Assembly: GCF_010587385.1 (NCBI RefSeq)
Contig: NZ_CP047475.1
Location: forward strand, 2,604,001 to 2,668,000
Length of the DNA: 64,000 nt
Direction: 5' to 3'
Source of the DNA: Vibrio astriarenae
GTDB taxonomy: Bacteria > Pseudomonadota > Gammaproteobacteria > Enterobacterales > Vibrionaceae
The stretch's first letter is position 1. Each line of letters opens with the position of its first letter. Of the stretch, positions 1 through 7,045 are shown in pieces. Both the position numbers and the translations under genes were made by a program. The notes under the pieces were generated by a model, which saw only the letters and a program-made list of their open reading frames with translations, was not told the origin of the DNA and made no database searches.

Positions 1-1744
1 GCTAACGGACCAATGGTATGTACGTGCTGCACCTCTTGCTGAGCCTGCAGTTAAAGCGGTTGAAGATGGCGAAATCCAATTCGTTCCTAAGCAATACGAA
101 AACATGTACTTCTCTTGGATGCGTGACATTCAAGATTGGTGTATCTCTCGTCAGCTTTGGTGGGGTCACCGCATCCCAGCATGGTACGACAACGATGGCA
201 ACGTATACGTAGGTCGCACAGAAGAAGATGTACGTGCAAATAACAACCTTGCACCTGTCGTTGTTCTGCGCCAAGACGACGACGTACTAGATACATGGTT
301 CTCTTCTGCACTTTGGACGTTCGGCACGCAAGGCTGGCCAGAGCAAACTGAAGACCTGAAGACGTTCCACCCATCTGACGTTCTTGTAACGGGCTTCGAC
401 ATTATCTTCTTCTGGGTTGCGCGTATGATCATGATGACCATGCACTTCAACAAAGATGAGAACGGTAAAGCACAAGTACCATTCAAGACAGTTTATGTGA
501 CGGGCCTTATCCGTGACGAGAACGGCGACAAGATGTCTAAGTCTAAGGGTAACGTACTTGACCCAATCGACATGATTGATGGTATCGACCTTGAGTCTCT
601 AGTAGAGAAGCGTTGTGGCAACATGATGCAGCCTCAACTAGCGAAGAAGATTGAGAAAAACACGCGTAAGACTTTCGAAAACGGTATCGAACCATACGGT
701 ACTGATGCACTGCGTTTCACTCTTGCTGCCATGGCTTCAACTGGCCGTGACATCAACTGGGATATGAAGCGTCTTGAGGGTTACCGTAACTTCTGTAATA
801 AGCTATGGAACGCAAGCCGTTACGTATTGATGAACACAGAAGAACACGATTGTGGCATGTCTCTATCAGCAGAAGAGCGCGCTAACATGGAATTCTCTCT
901 AGCTGACAAGTGGATTGAATCTCAATTTGAAATCGCAGCGAAAGAGTTTAACGCTCACCTAGACAACTACCGTCTAGACATGGCAGCAAATACGCTTTAC
1001 GAATTCATCTGGAACCAATTCTGTGACTGGTACCTAGAGCTAACGAAACCTGTTCTTTGGAAGGGTACTGAAGCTCAGCAGCAAGCGACTCGTTACACGC
1101 TAATCACGGTTCTTGAGAAGACGCTACGTCTGGCTCACCCAGTACTGCCTTACATCACTGAATCTATCTGGCAGAGCGTGAAGCCGCTAGTAGATGGCGT
1201 TGACGGTGAGACAATAATGACTCAAGCTCTGCCTCAGTTTAACGAAGAGAACTTCGACGCTGAGATCGTAGCTGACATCGAGTGGGTTAAGACATTCATC
1301 ACAGCTATCCGTAACCTACGTGCTGAATACGACATTGCCCCAAGCAAGGGTCTATCAGTAATGGTTAAACTGGCTGATGAGAAAGACGCAGCACGTATCG
1401 AAGCAAACAAGACGGTACTAAGCTCGCTAGCTAAGCTAGACGAGATTAAAGTACTCGCAGAAGGCGAAGATACGCCTGCTTGTGCAACTAAACTGGTTGA
1501 GAAGTCTGAGCTGATGATCCCAATGGCGGGTCTAATCGATAAAGACGCTGAGCTTGCTCGTCTAGATGGTGAAATCAAGAAAACTCACGGCGAAATCAAG
1601 CGCATCGAAGGTAAACTAGGTAACGAAGGCTTCGTTGCTAAGGCACCTGAAGCGGTTGTTGCTAAAGAGCGTGAGAAGCTTGAAGGCTACAAAGAGACGT
1701 TAGCTAAGCTAGAAGAGCAAAAAACAACCATTGCCGCTCTATAA
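1..1744 (+). CDS. valS: Valine--tRNA ligase, C-terminal part (5' end outside window)
   Basis: Class I aminoacyl-tRNA synthetase that charges tRNA-Val in the cytoplasm. The reading frame is open from base 2, so the gene enters from the left and only about 580 C-terminal codons are present. The KMSKS ATP-binding signature is encoded at 530-544 in the context DKMSKSKGN. The anticodon-binding helical domain follows, and the last ~65 residues form the charged coiled coil typical of ValRS ([20 protein letters not shown]). The stop at 1742 is followed at once by a strong terminator. The HIGH motif lies in the missing part. In vibrios I know of, valS is grouped with pepA-holC, so its place beside hpt is mildly unusual. 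Confidence 0.97.
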   Translation, partial: LTDQWYVRAAPLAEPAVKAVEDGEIQFVPKQYENMYFSWMRDIQDWCISRQLWWGHRIPAWYDNDGNVYVGRTEEDVRANNNLAPVVVLRQDDDVLDTWFSSALWTFGTQGWPEQTEDLKTFHPSDVLVTGFDIIFFWVARMIMMTMHFNKDENGKAQVPFKTVYVTGLIRDENGDKMSKSKGNVLDPIDMIDGIDLESLVEKRCGNMMQPQLAKKIEKNTRKTFENGIEPYGTDALRFTLAAMASTGRDINWDMKRLEGYRNFCNKLWNASRYVLMNTEEHDCGMSLSAEERANMEFSLADKWIESQFEIAAKEFNAHLDNYRLDMAANTLYEFIWNQFCDWYLELTKPVLWKGTEAQQQATRYTLITVLEKTLRLAHPVLPYITESIWQSVKPLVDGVDGETIMTQALPQFNEENFDAEIVADIEWVKTFITAIRNLRAEYDIAPSKGLSVMVKLADEKDAARIEANKTVLSSLAKLDEIKVLAEGEDTPACATKLVEKSELMIPMAGLIDKDAELARLDGEIKKTHGEIKRIEGKLGNEGFVAKAPEAVVAKEREKLEGYKETLAKLEEQKTTIAAL

Positions 1745-1768
1745 TTGTTTGCTTTAACGTAATAAACA

Positions 1769-1800
1769 ACAAAGCCCACCAAACGGTGGGCTTTGTTTTA
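1769..1800. terminator. Rho-independent terminator between valS and hpt
   Basis: A 12-bp stem (ACAAAGCCCACC / GGTGGGCTTTGT) with a 4-nt loop is followed by TTTTAT on the plus strand. On the minus strand it is followed by a T-rich stretch, so it may also stop hpt transcripts arriving from the other side. Confidence 0.9.
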
Positions 1801-1845
1801 TCTGCACTATACCTAACTTTAAAAGCGAGATATAAACACAGACAC

Positions 1846-2373
1846 TTACAACGGAATCACTTTTCCAATGTATGGCAGATGACGGTACTTCTGCGCGTAG
1901 TCGATACCCACACCCACGACGAACTCATCTGGAATCGAGAAACCAATCCAATCAACCGGCACATCAACTTCGCGGCGTGATGGTTTATCCAGTAGCGTAC
2001 AGATACGAATTGACTTTGGCTCACGCAGAGACAGAATCTCCTTTACTTTATTCAAAGTATTGCCTGTATCAATAATGTCTTCGACTAAAAGAACATCTTT
2101 GCCTTTGATGTCATCGTCCAGATCTTTAAGGATTTTCACATCACGAGAGCTTTCCATCGAGTTACCGTAGCTCGATGCCGTCATAAAATCGACTTGATGC
2201 GTCAAATCGATAGCACGAGCTAGATCCGCCATAAACACAAATGAGCCACGCAATAGGCCAACAAGAACAAGATCTTCACTGCCTTGGTAGTGCTGCGTAA
2301 TCTCTTTACCAAGAGTGCGAATGCGTTCCTGAACCTCTTGCTCAGAAATCATAATCTCTACTTTATGTTTCAT
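1846..2373 (-). CDS. hpt: Hypoxanthine phosphoribosyltransferase
   Basis: Purine salvage enzyme that joins hypoxanthine (and guanine) to PRPP to give IMP or GMP. The PRPP-binding loop signature [11 protein letters not shown] is present, and the 175-residue length is normal for bacterial Hpt. Two ATGs are possible, at 2379 and 2373. I chose 2373 because the protein then begins MKHKVE as in enterobacterial Hpt and because a GAG lies 6 nt upstream. The gene is divergent from the luxR/hapR homologue. This hpt-luxR pairing is the usual Vibrio arrangement. Confidence 0.95.
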   Translation of the reverse strand: MKHKVEIMISEQEVQERIRTLGKEITQHYQGSEDLVLVGLLRGSFVFMADLARAIDLTHQVDFMTASSYGNSMESSRDVKILKDLDDDIKGKDVLLVEDIIDTGNTLNKVKEILSLREPKSIRICTLLDKPSRREVDVPVDWIGFSIPDEFVVGVGIDYAQKYRHLPYIGKVIPL

Positions 2374-2530
2374 ATTCATCTCATTATCTGAAAAATCGGT
2401 CGTATTCTACCACTGACTGCGGTTTCCCCATAGGTGAAGACACGTCGTAACACTCATACTCAAACAACATTTTTTTGACGCTCAAAACTTGAACTGACAC
2501 GAGGTTTAAAACAACGATCTCTGTCTATTA

Positions 2531-2559
2531 TTGACCCGATGGATATGCATCAGTACACT
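2531..2559 (+). promoter_or_regulatory. Predicted sigma-70 promoter of the luxR/hapR homologue
   Basis: The -35 TTGACC (2531-2536) and -10 TACACT (2554-2559) are separated by exactly 17 nt. Transcription would start near 2566 and give a leader of about 135 nt before the ATG at 2702, which is long enough for sRNA control. Confidence 0.6.
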
Positions 2560-2580
2560 TAGTGATCATTATTATAAAAA
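2559..2580 (+). promoter_or_regulatory. Candidate LuxR-type self-operator overlapping the transcription start
   Basis: The stretch starting TTAGTGATCATTATTAT matches 14 of 22 positions of the LuxR consensus palindrome as I recall it (TTATTGATAAA and its mirror). It directly abuts the predicted -10, a position suited to repression. LuxR-family regulators are known to repress their own genes. The match is imperfect and was scored by eye. Confidence 0.4.
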
Positions 2581-2674
2581 TCAATGGAGTACGTTTAGGG
2601 ATTTATTCCCAACAACTCTAGTTATAAAACGTGCATTGAACATATCGACTACCGAGACGATTTTATTCAATGCG

Positions 2675-2695
2675 CCAACGTTACTTAGGCAAGGA
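2675..2695 (+). promoter_or_regulatory. Candidate Qrr sRNA pairing site overlapping the ribosome binding site
   Basis: The segment CCAACGTTACTTAGGCAAGG ends in the Shine-Dalgarno AAGGA (2691-2695). From memory, the conserved Qrr core contains GCCAACTGACGTTG. The mRNA segment can pair with it through AACGT, one G-U wobble, A, TT and GGC, with one mismatch and one bulged A. Qrr sRNAs are known to repress luxR/hapR mRNAs by covering this region. Confidence 0.5.
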
Positions 2696-2701
2696 ACTTA
2701 T

Positions 2702-3355
2702 ATGGACTCACCTACTCAAAAACAAGATGTAGGCTTAACGGACAAACCTAAATCTAGACCTAGAACTCGCTTATCGCCACAAAAACGTCGTGAGCAGTTA
2801 ATGGAAATTGCAATGGAAGTATTTGCCTGTCGTGGCATCGGGCGTGGTGGTCATGCTGACATAGCAGAGATCGCTAACGTTTCTGTTGCGACTGTATTCA
2901 ACTACTTCCCTACTCGAGAAGACCTAGTCGATGACGTACTGCAATTTGTCGAACGAAAATACTCTAATTTTCTATCCGACAGTATCGACCTCGACAGGCA
3001 CGCTAGAGAAAACCTCAAGTGCATTACTGGCGCTATTATTAAAATGGTGCAGGAAGACTGTAGCTGGATGAAAGTCTGGTTTGAATGGAGTGCATCTACA
3101 CGTAGTGATGTGTGGCCACTGTTCTTATCCAGCAATCAAACCAATCTAAAACTATTGCAGCACATGTTCAAAGTGGCGATGGAGCGTGATGAGATCTGTG
3201 ATGAGCATGACCCTAGCCACATCGCTTCCCTCTTCCACGGCATCCTATACTCACTCTTCATTCAAGGTAATCGGATTGAAGAGGCGGGAGAACTCAATAC
3301 ACTTGCAGACAGTTATTTAAATATGCTCTGTATTTACAAGCATGAGCAGCAATAA
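2702..3355 (+). CDS. LuxR/HapR/OpaR-family quorum-sensing master regulator (TetR fold)
   Basis: TetR-type transcription factor at the end of the Vibrio quorum-sensing phosphorelay. It controls luminescence, protease, biofilm or virulence genes according to species. The helix-turn-helix region (about residues 52-80: ADIAEIANVSVATVFNYF, then TREDLVDDVL) is almost identical to LuxR and HapR. The ligand-pocket region includes KVWFEWSASTR, and the C-terminus YLNMLCIYK is typical. The ATG at 2702 has AAGGA 6 nt upstream and gives 217 residues. LuxR and HapR are about 201-205 residues; the extra residues are an N-terminal insertion before RPRTRLSP. Residue 43 is Cys (FACRGIG) where LuxR and HapR carry Arg or Lys. 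Position between hpt and lpdA matches luxR/opaR. I leave the symbol open because the name varies with species. Confidence 0.93.
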   Translation: MDSPTQKQDVGLTDKPKSRPRTRLSPQKRREQLMEIAMEVFACRGIGRGGHADIAEIANVSVATVFNYFPTREDLVDDVLQFVERKYSNFLSDSIDLDRHARENLKCITGAIIKMVQEDCSWMKVWFEWSASTRSDVWPLFLSSNQTNLKLLQHMFKVAMERDEICDEHDPSHIASLFHGILYSLFIQGNRIEEAGELNTLADSYLNMLCIYKHEQQ

Positions 3356-3382
3356 AGGCCCTTTTTAGCATCGCAAAAACCA

Positions 3383-3416
3383 CAAAGCCGCTTCTTAAAA
3401 AGCGGCTTTGTTTTAT
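3383..3416. terminator. Bidirectional terminator between luxR-like gene and lpdA
   Basis: A perfect 10-bp stem CAAAGCCGCT / AGCGGCTTTG (3383-3392, 3401-3410) is followed by TTTTAT on the plus strand. On the minus strand it is followed by TGGTTTTTG, which suits the end of the pdh operon. Confidence 0.88.
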
Positions 3417-3460
3417 CTGTAATAAGTGGGACTAGACCCACTTATTGATGTCAGTCGAGA

Positions 3461-4885
3461 TCACTTTCTCTTCACTGCTTTCTTGTTTGGCAGGTCAGTA
3501 ATTGAGCCTTCAAACACCTCAGCGGCTAGACCTACTGATTCGTGCAGTGTTGGGTGAGCGTGGATAGTCAGAGCGATATCTTCTGCATCACAACCCATTT
3601 CGATAGCCAAACCGATTTCACCCAGTAGCTCACCACCGTTAGTACCAACGATTGCACCACCAATAACACGGTGAGACTCTTTGTCAAAAATCAGCTTTGT
3701 CATACCGTCAGCACAGTCAGAGGCAATTGCACGACCTGAAGCAGCCCATGGGAATGTTGCCACTTCGTAGTTAATACCTTCGGCTTTCGCTTCTTTTTCA
3801 GTCTTACCAACCCAAGCCACTTCTGGCTCAGTGTAAGCAATTGAAGGAATAACTTTAGGGTCAAAGTAGTGCTTCTTACCAGAGATAACTTCTGCAGCTA
3901 CGTGACCTTCATGCACACCTTTGTGTGCAAGCATTGGCTGACCAACGATATCGCCGATAGCGAAGATATGAGGCACGTTAGTACGCATCTGCTTATCAAC
4001 GTTAATGAAGCCACGCTCATCAATTTCTAGGCCTGCTTTTTCGCCATCGATCAGTAGACCGTTTGGTACACGGCCGATAGCAACTAGAACCGCATCGTAG
4101 CGCTCTGCTTCAGCTGGCGCCTTCTTGCCTTCCATTGAAACGTAGATACCGTCTTCTTTTGCTTCAACGGCAGTCACTTTGGTTTCTAGCATCAGGTTGA
4201 ACTTGTCTTTGATACGCTTGGTGTAAACCTTAACGATATCTTTGTCCGCTGCAGGAATAACCTGATCGAACATCTCAACGACATCGACCTGAGAGCCTAG
4301 TGAGTGGTATACCGTACCCATCTCTAGACCGATGATACCACCACCCATGATAAGGAGTTTTCCAGGTACTTCTTTCAGCTCAAGTGCGTCTGTCGAGTCC
4401 CAAATACGTGGATCTTCATGTGGAATAAATGGCAATTTGATTGGACGAGAACCTGCTGCAACAATCGCATTATCGAAGTTGATGGTTGTTGTCTCTTCGC
4501 CTTCAACCACAATTGAGTTAGGGCCAGTAAACTTACCGTAGCCGTTAACTACTGTTACTTTACGCTGCTTAGCCATACCACCAAGGCCGCCAGTCAACTG
4601 GTTTACAACCTTATCTTTCCAGATACGGATTTTTTCAATATCTGTTTGTGGCTCACCAAATACAACGCCGTGATCCGCCATTGCTTTCGCTTCTTCAATG
4701 ACTTTTGATACGTGAAGAAGTGCTTTTGATGGGATACAACCCACATTTAGACAAACACCACCTAGCGTGCTGTAACGCTCAACTAGAACAGTTTCTAGAC
4801 CTAGGTCAGCACAACGGAATGCCGCTGAATAACCAGCAGGACCAGAACCTAGTACAACAACTTGGGCTTTAATTTCTTTGCTCAT
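3461..4885 (-). CDS. lpdA: Dihydrolipoyl dehydrogenase (E3)
   Basis: FAD-dependent disulfide oxidoreductase that reoxidises the lipoyl groups of the pyruvate and 2-oxoglutarate dehydrogenase complexes, with NAD+ as acceptor. An N-terminal dinucleotide fold (GSGPAG) is followed by the redox pair Cys45/Cys50 in GGVCLNVGCIPSK. A second nucleotide fold contains GGGIIGLEMG. The C-terminal catalytic His444-Glu449 pair lies in HAHPTLHE. The length of 474 residues is standard. AGAGGT lies just before the ATG. It is the last gene of the pdhR-aceE-aceF-lpdA run but is separated from aceF by 222 nt, so it may also have its own promoter, as lpd does in enterobacteria. Confidence 0.97.
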   Translation of the reverse strand: MSKEIKAQVVVLGSGPAGYSAAFRCADLGLETVLVERYSTLGGVCLNVGCIPSKALLHVSKVIEEAKAMADHGVVFGEPQTDIEKIRIWKDKVVNQLTGGLGGMAKQRKVTVVNGYGKFTGPNSIVVEGEETTTINFDNAIVAAGSRPIKLPFIPHEDPRIWDSTDALELKEVPGKLLIMGGGIIGLEMGTVYHSLGSQVDVVEMFDQVIPAADKDIVKVYTKRIKDKFNLMLETKVTAVEAKEDGIYVSMEGKKAPAEAERYDAVLVAIGRVPNGLLIDGEKAGLEIDERGFINVDKQMRTNVPHIFAIGDIVGQPMLAHKGVHEGHVAAEVISGKKHYFDPKVIPSIAYTEPEVAWVGKTEKEAKAEGINYEVATFPWAASGRAIASDCADGMTKLIFDKESHRVIGGAIVGTNGGELLGEIGLAIEMGCDAEDIALTIHAHPTLHESVGLAAEVFEGSITDLPNKKAVKRK

Positions 4886-5071
4886 TTTGACCTCTTGTAG
4901 TCATTATCCCTAACAGGCTAATTGAGGATTGATTATTTTCTTTCGCGTTTTACAACGTTTTCAGACCGACCAACAGTTTACAGAGATGTTAATGGTGTGA
5001 AAAGTAAATCAATTTAGCCTGTGAGCCAGACGACAATTCAATCGGAAAATATCATCGTCTTATAATTTAAT

Positions 5072-5093
5072 AGAGGCGACATCTGCCGCCTCT
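5072..5093 (-). terminator. Hairpin in the aceF-lpdA gap
   Basis: A 7-bp inverted repeat AGAGGCG / CGCCTCT lies just past the aceF stop. No U-tract follows on the minus strand, so it is more likely a partial terminator or an mRNA-stabilising hairpin that adjusts lpdA expression. Confidence 0.45.
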
Positions 5094-5107
5094 CGAAGTT
5101 TCGTCGA

Positions 5108-7015
5108 CTATAGAACCAGACGACGAATGTCTGATAGTGCACTATTTAGGAACGTAATGAAACGCGCACCTTCAGCACCGTCAATCACACGGTGATCGTA
5201 TGACAGAGACAGTGGAAGCTGTAGGCGAGGTTCAAACTCTTTGCCGTTCCAAATTGGCTTCATTTCAGACTTAGACACACCAAGGATACCCACTTCTGGC
5301 GCATTTACGATTGGCGTAAATGCAGTACCACCGATGCCACCAAGGCTAGAGATTGTAAAACAACCGCCTTGCATGTCAGCTGCAGTTAGCTTACCAGCAC
5401 GTGCCTTCTTAGACACAGCCATTAGCTCTTCAGATAGCTCGTAGATGCCTTTCTTGTTCACGTCTTTGAATACAGGAACAACTAGACCGTTTGGAGTATC
5501 AACTGCGATACCTACGTTTACGTACTTCTTAAGAATGATGCTTTCGCCATCTTCAGAAAGAGAAGAGTTAAACGCTGGGAACGCTTCTAGCGCTTTAGCA
5601 ACAGCTTTCATGATGAACACAAGAGGAGTGATCTTCATACCAGTGTCTTTCTTCGCTTCGATTGCGTTCTGCTCTTTACGGAATGCTTCTAGCTCAGTGA
5701 TGTCTGCGTTATCCCACTGTGTAACGTGAGGGATCATTACCCAGTTACGGTGTAGATTTGCACCAGAGATCTTCTTGATCTTAGAAAGCTTCTGAACTTC
5801 AGTTTCGCCGAACTTGCTGAAGTCAACTTTTGGCCAAGGTAGTAGACCAAGAGCAGAGCCGTCGCCGCCTTTGCCAGATGCCGCAGCACCAGACTCAAGA
5901 CGCTTAAGTGCATCTTTAACGTAAGACTGAACGTCTTCTTTAAGGATACGGCTCTTACGACCAGTACCTTTAACCTTAGAAAGGTTCACGCCAAATTCGC
6001 GAGCAAGACGACGAACAACTGGAGAAGCGTGCGCGTAGTCACCGTTTTCTTGGAAGTCGCCAGCTGCTGGAGCCGCTGCAGGTGCTTCTGCTTTAGGAGC
6101 AGGAGCCGCCGCTGGAGCTGCTGCTTGTGCAGGTGCTGCAACAGGCGCAGGCGCAGCGCCCTCTACAACGAAAGTCATGATTAGAGAGCCAGTTGACACT
6201 TTGTCGCCAGCCGCAATCTTGATTTCTTTAACTGTACCAGCGAATGGTGCAGGAACTTCCATTGAAGCTTTGTCGCCTTCAACAGTAATTAGAGATTGCT
6301 CTTCTTCTACTGTATCGCCAACCGCTACCATTACTTCAGTAACTTCTACTTCGTCACCGCCGATATCAGGAACGTTTACTTCTTTTTCTGCTGATGCTGC
6401 TGGAGCAGCTGCAACTGGTGCTGCCGCCGCTAGAGCAGGAGCTGCTGCAGGTGCTGAACCAGTAACTTCGAATACCATTACTAGAGAACCAGTAGAAACT
6501 GAGTCACCAGAAGCGATCTTGATTTCTTTAACTGTACCAGCGAATGGTGCAGGAACTTCCATTGAAGCTTTGTCGCCTTCAACAGTAAGAAGAGATTGCT
6601 CTTCTTCCACTGCATCACCGATAGCAACCATGATTTCAGTTACTTCAACTTCATCACCGCCGATATCTGGTACGTGAACTTCTTTAAGCTCAGCCGCCGC
6701 TGCAGGAGCTGCAACTGGTGCTGCTTCAACTGCTGGAGCTGCCGCAGGAGCCGCTTCTGCAGCGGCACCCGGAGCGCCGGCCGCTTCAGCTTCGAAAATC
6801 ATGATTAGAGAACCAGTAGTAACAGAATCGCCTTCCGCTACTTTGATCTCTCTTACGATACCCGCTTGAGACGCTGGCACTTCCATAGAAGCTTTGTCGC
6901 CTTCAACAGTGATCAGAGACTGCTCTTCTTCAACCTTGTCGCCAACGCTTACAAGAATCTCAGTAACTTCAACCTCATCCGCACCGATATCAGGTACATT
7001 AATTTCGATTGCCAT
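5108..7015 (-). CDS. aceF: Pyruvate dehydrogenase E2, dihydrolipoamide acetyltransferase, three lipoyl domains
   Basis: Core of the pyruvate dehydrogenase complex; passes acetyl groups from lipoamide to CoA. Three N-terminal lipoyl domains each carry the lipoylation motif [12 protein letters not shown] (target Lys41, Lys149, Lys249), joined by Ala/Pro linkers. An E3/E1-binding domain follows (about residues 326-366, [15 protein letters not shown]). The catalytic domain ends with [15 protein letters not shown], in which His608 is the active-site His. At 635 residues it is the three-lipoyl type seen in E. coli. At DNA level, domains 2 and 3 share an identical tract of about 73 nt at an exact 300-bp offset. 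It lies 30 nt downstream of aceE. Confidence 0.97.
   Translation of the reverse strand: MAIEINVPDIGADEVEVTEILVSVGDKVEEEQSLITVEGDKASMEVPASQAGIVREIKVAEGDSVTTGSLIMIFEAEAAGAPGAAAEAAPAAAPAVEAAPVAAPAAAAELKEVHVPDIGGDEVEVTEIMVAIGDAVEEEQSLLTVEGDKASMEVPAPFAGTVKEIKIASGDSVSTGSLVMVFEVTGSAPAAAPALAAAAPVAAAPAASAEKEVNVPDIGGDEVEVTEVMVAVGDTVEEEQSLITVEGDKASMEVPAPFAGTVKEIKIAAGDKVSTGSLIMTFVVEGAAPAPVAAPAQAAAPAAAPAPKAEAPAAAPAAGDFQENGDYAHASPVVRRLAREFGVNLSKVKGTGRKSRILKEDVQSYVKDALKRLESGAAASGKGGDGSALGLLPWPKVDFSKFGETEVQKLSKIKKISGANLHRNWVMIPHVTQWDNADITELEAFRKEQNAIEAKKDTGMKITPLVFIMKAVAKALEAFPAFNSSLSEDGESIILKKYVNVGIAVDTPNGLVVPVFKDVNKKGIYELSEELMAVSKKARAGKLTAADMQGGCFTISSLGGIGGTAFTPIVNAPEVGILGVSKSEMKPIWNGKEFEPRLQLPLSLSYDHRVIDGAEGARFITFLNSALSDIRRLVL
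6216..6588. repeat. Near-identical direct repeats within aceF lipoyl domains
   Basis: The tract 6216-6288 recurs at 6516-6588 with no differences visible by eye, 300 bp apart, inside the sequences for lipoyl domains 2 and 3. Identity includes synonymous sites, so it is stronger than protein conservation requires. The domain 1 copy (around 6880-6910) is more diverged. Confidence 0.85.
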
Positions 7016-7045
7016 TGCTTATTTACCTTCTATTAAAGCGCTGTA

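Larger units (their letters stand above)
2374..2701. other. 328-bp divergent regulatory region hpt / luxR-hapR
   Basis: The region has no credible gene. It holds the promoter, candidate self-operator and candidate sRNA site of the quorum-sensing regulator, each listed separately, and presumably the hpt promoter nearer 2400, which I could not place. The frame upstream of the luxR-like gene stays open back to 2531, but that start overlaps the predicted -35 element and is not a likely coding extension. Confidence 0.7.

Noticed and set aside
2531..2701. 57-residue upstream extension of the luxR/hapR homologue
   Set aside because: It overlaps the predicted promoter and leader, and the internal ATG at 2702 has a good ribosome binding site and matches the family start MDS.
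6177..6677. 166-codon plus-strand ORF inside aceF
   Set aside because: It is low-complexity Ser/Thr/Pro/Ala sequence, the expected antisense shadow of the lipoyl repeats.
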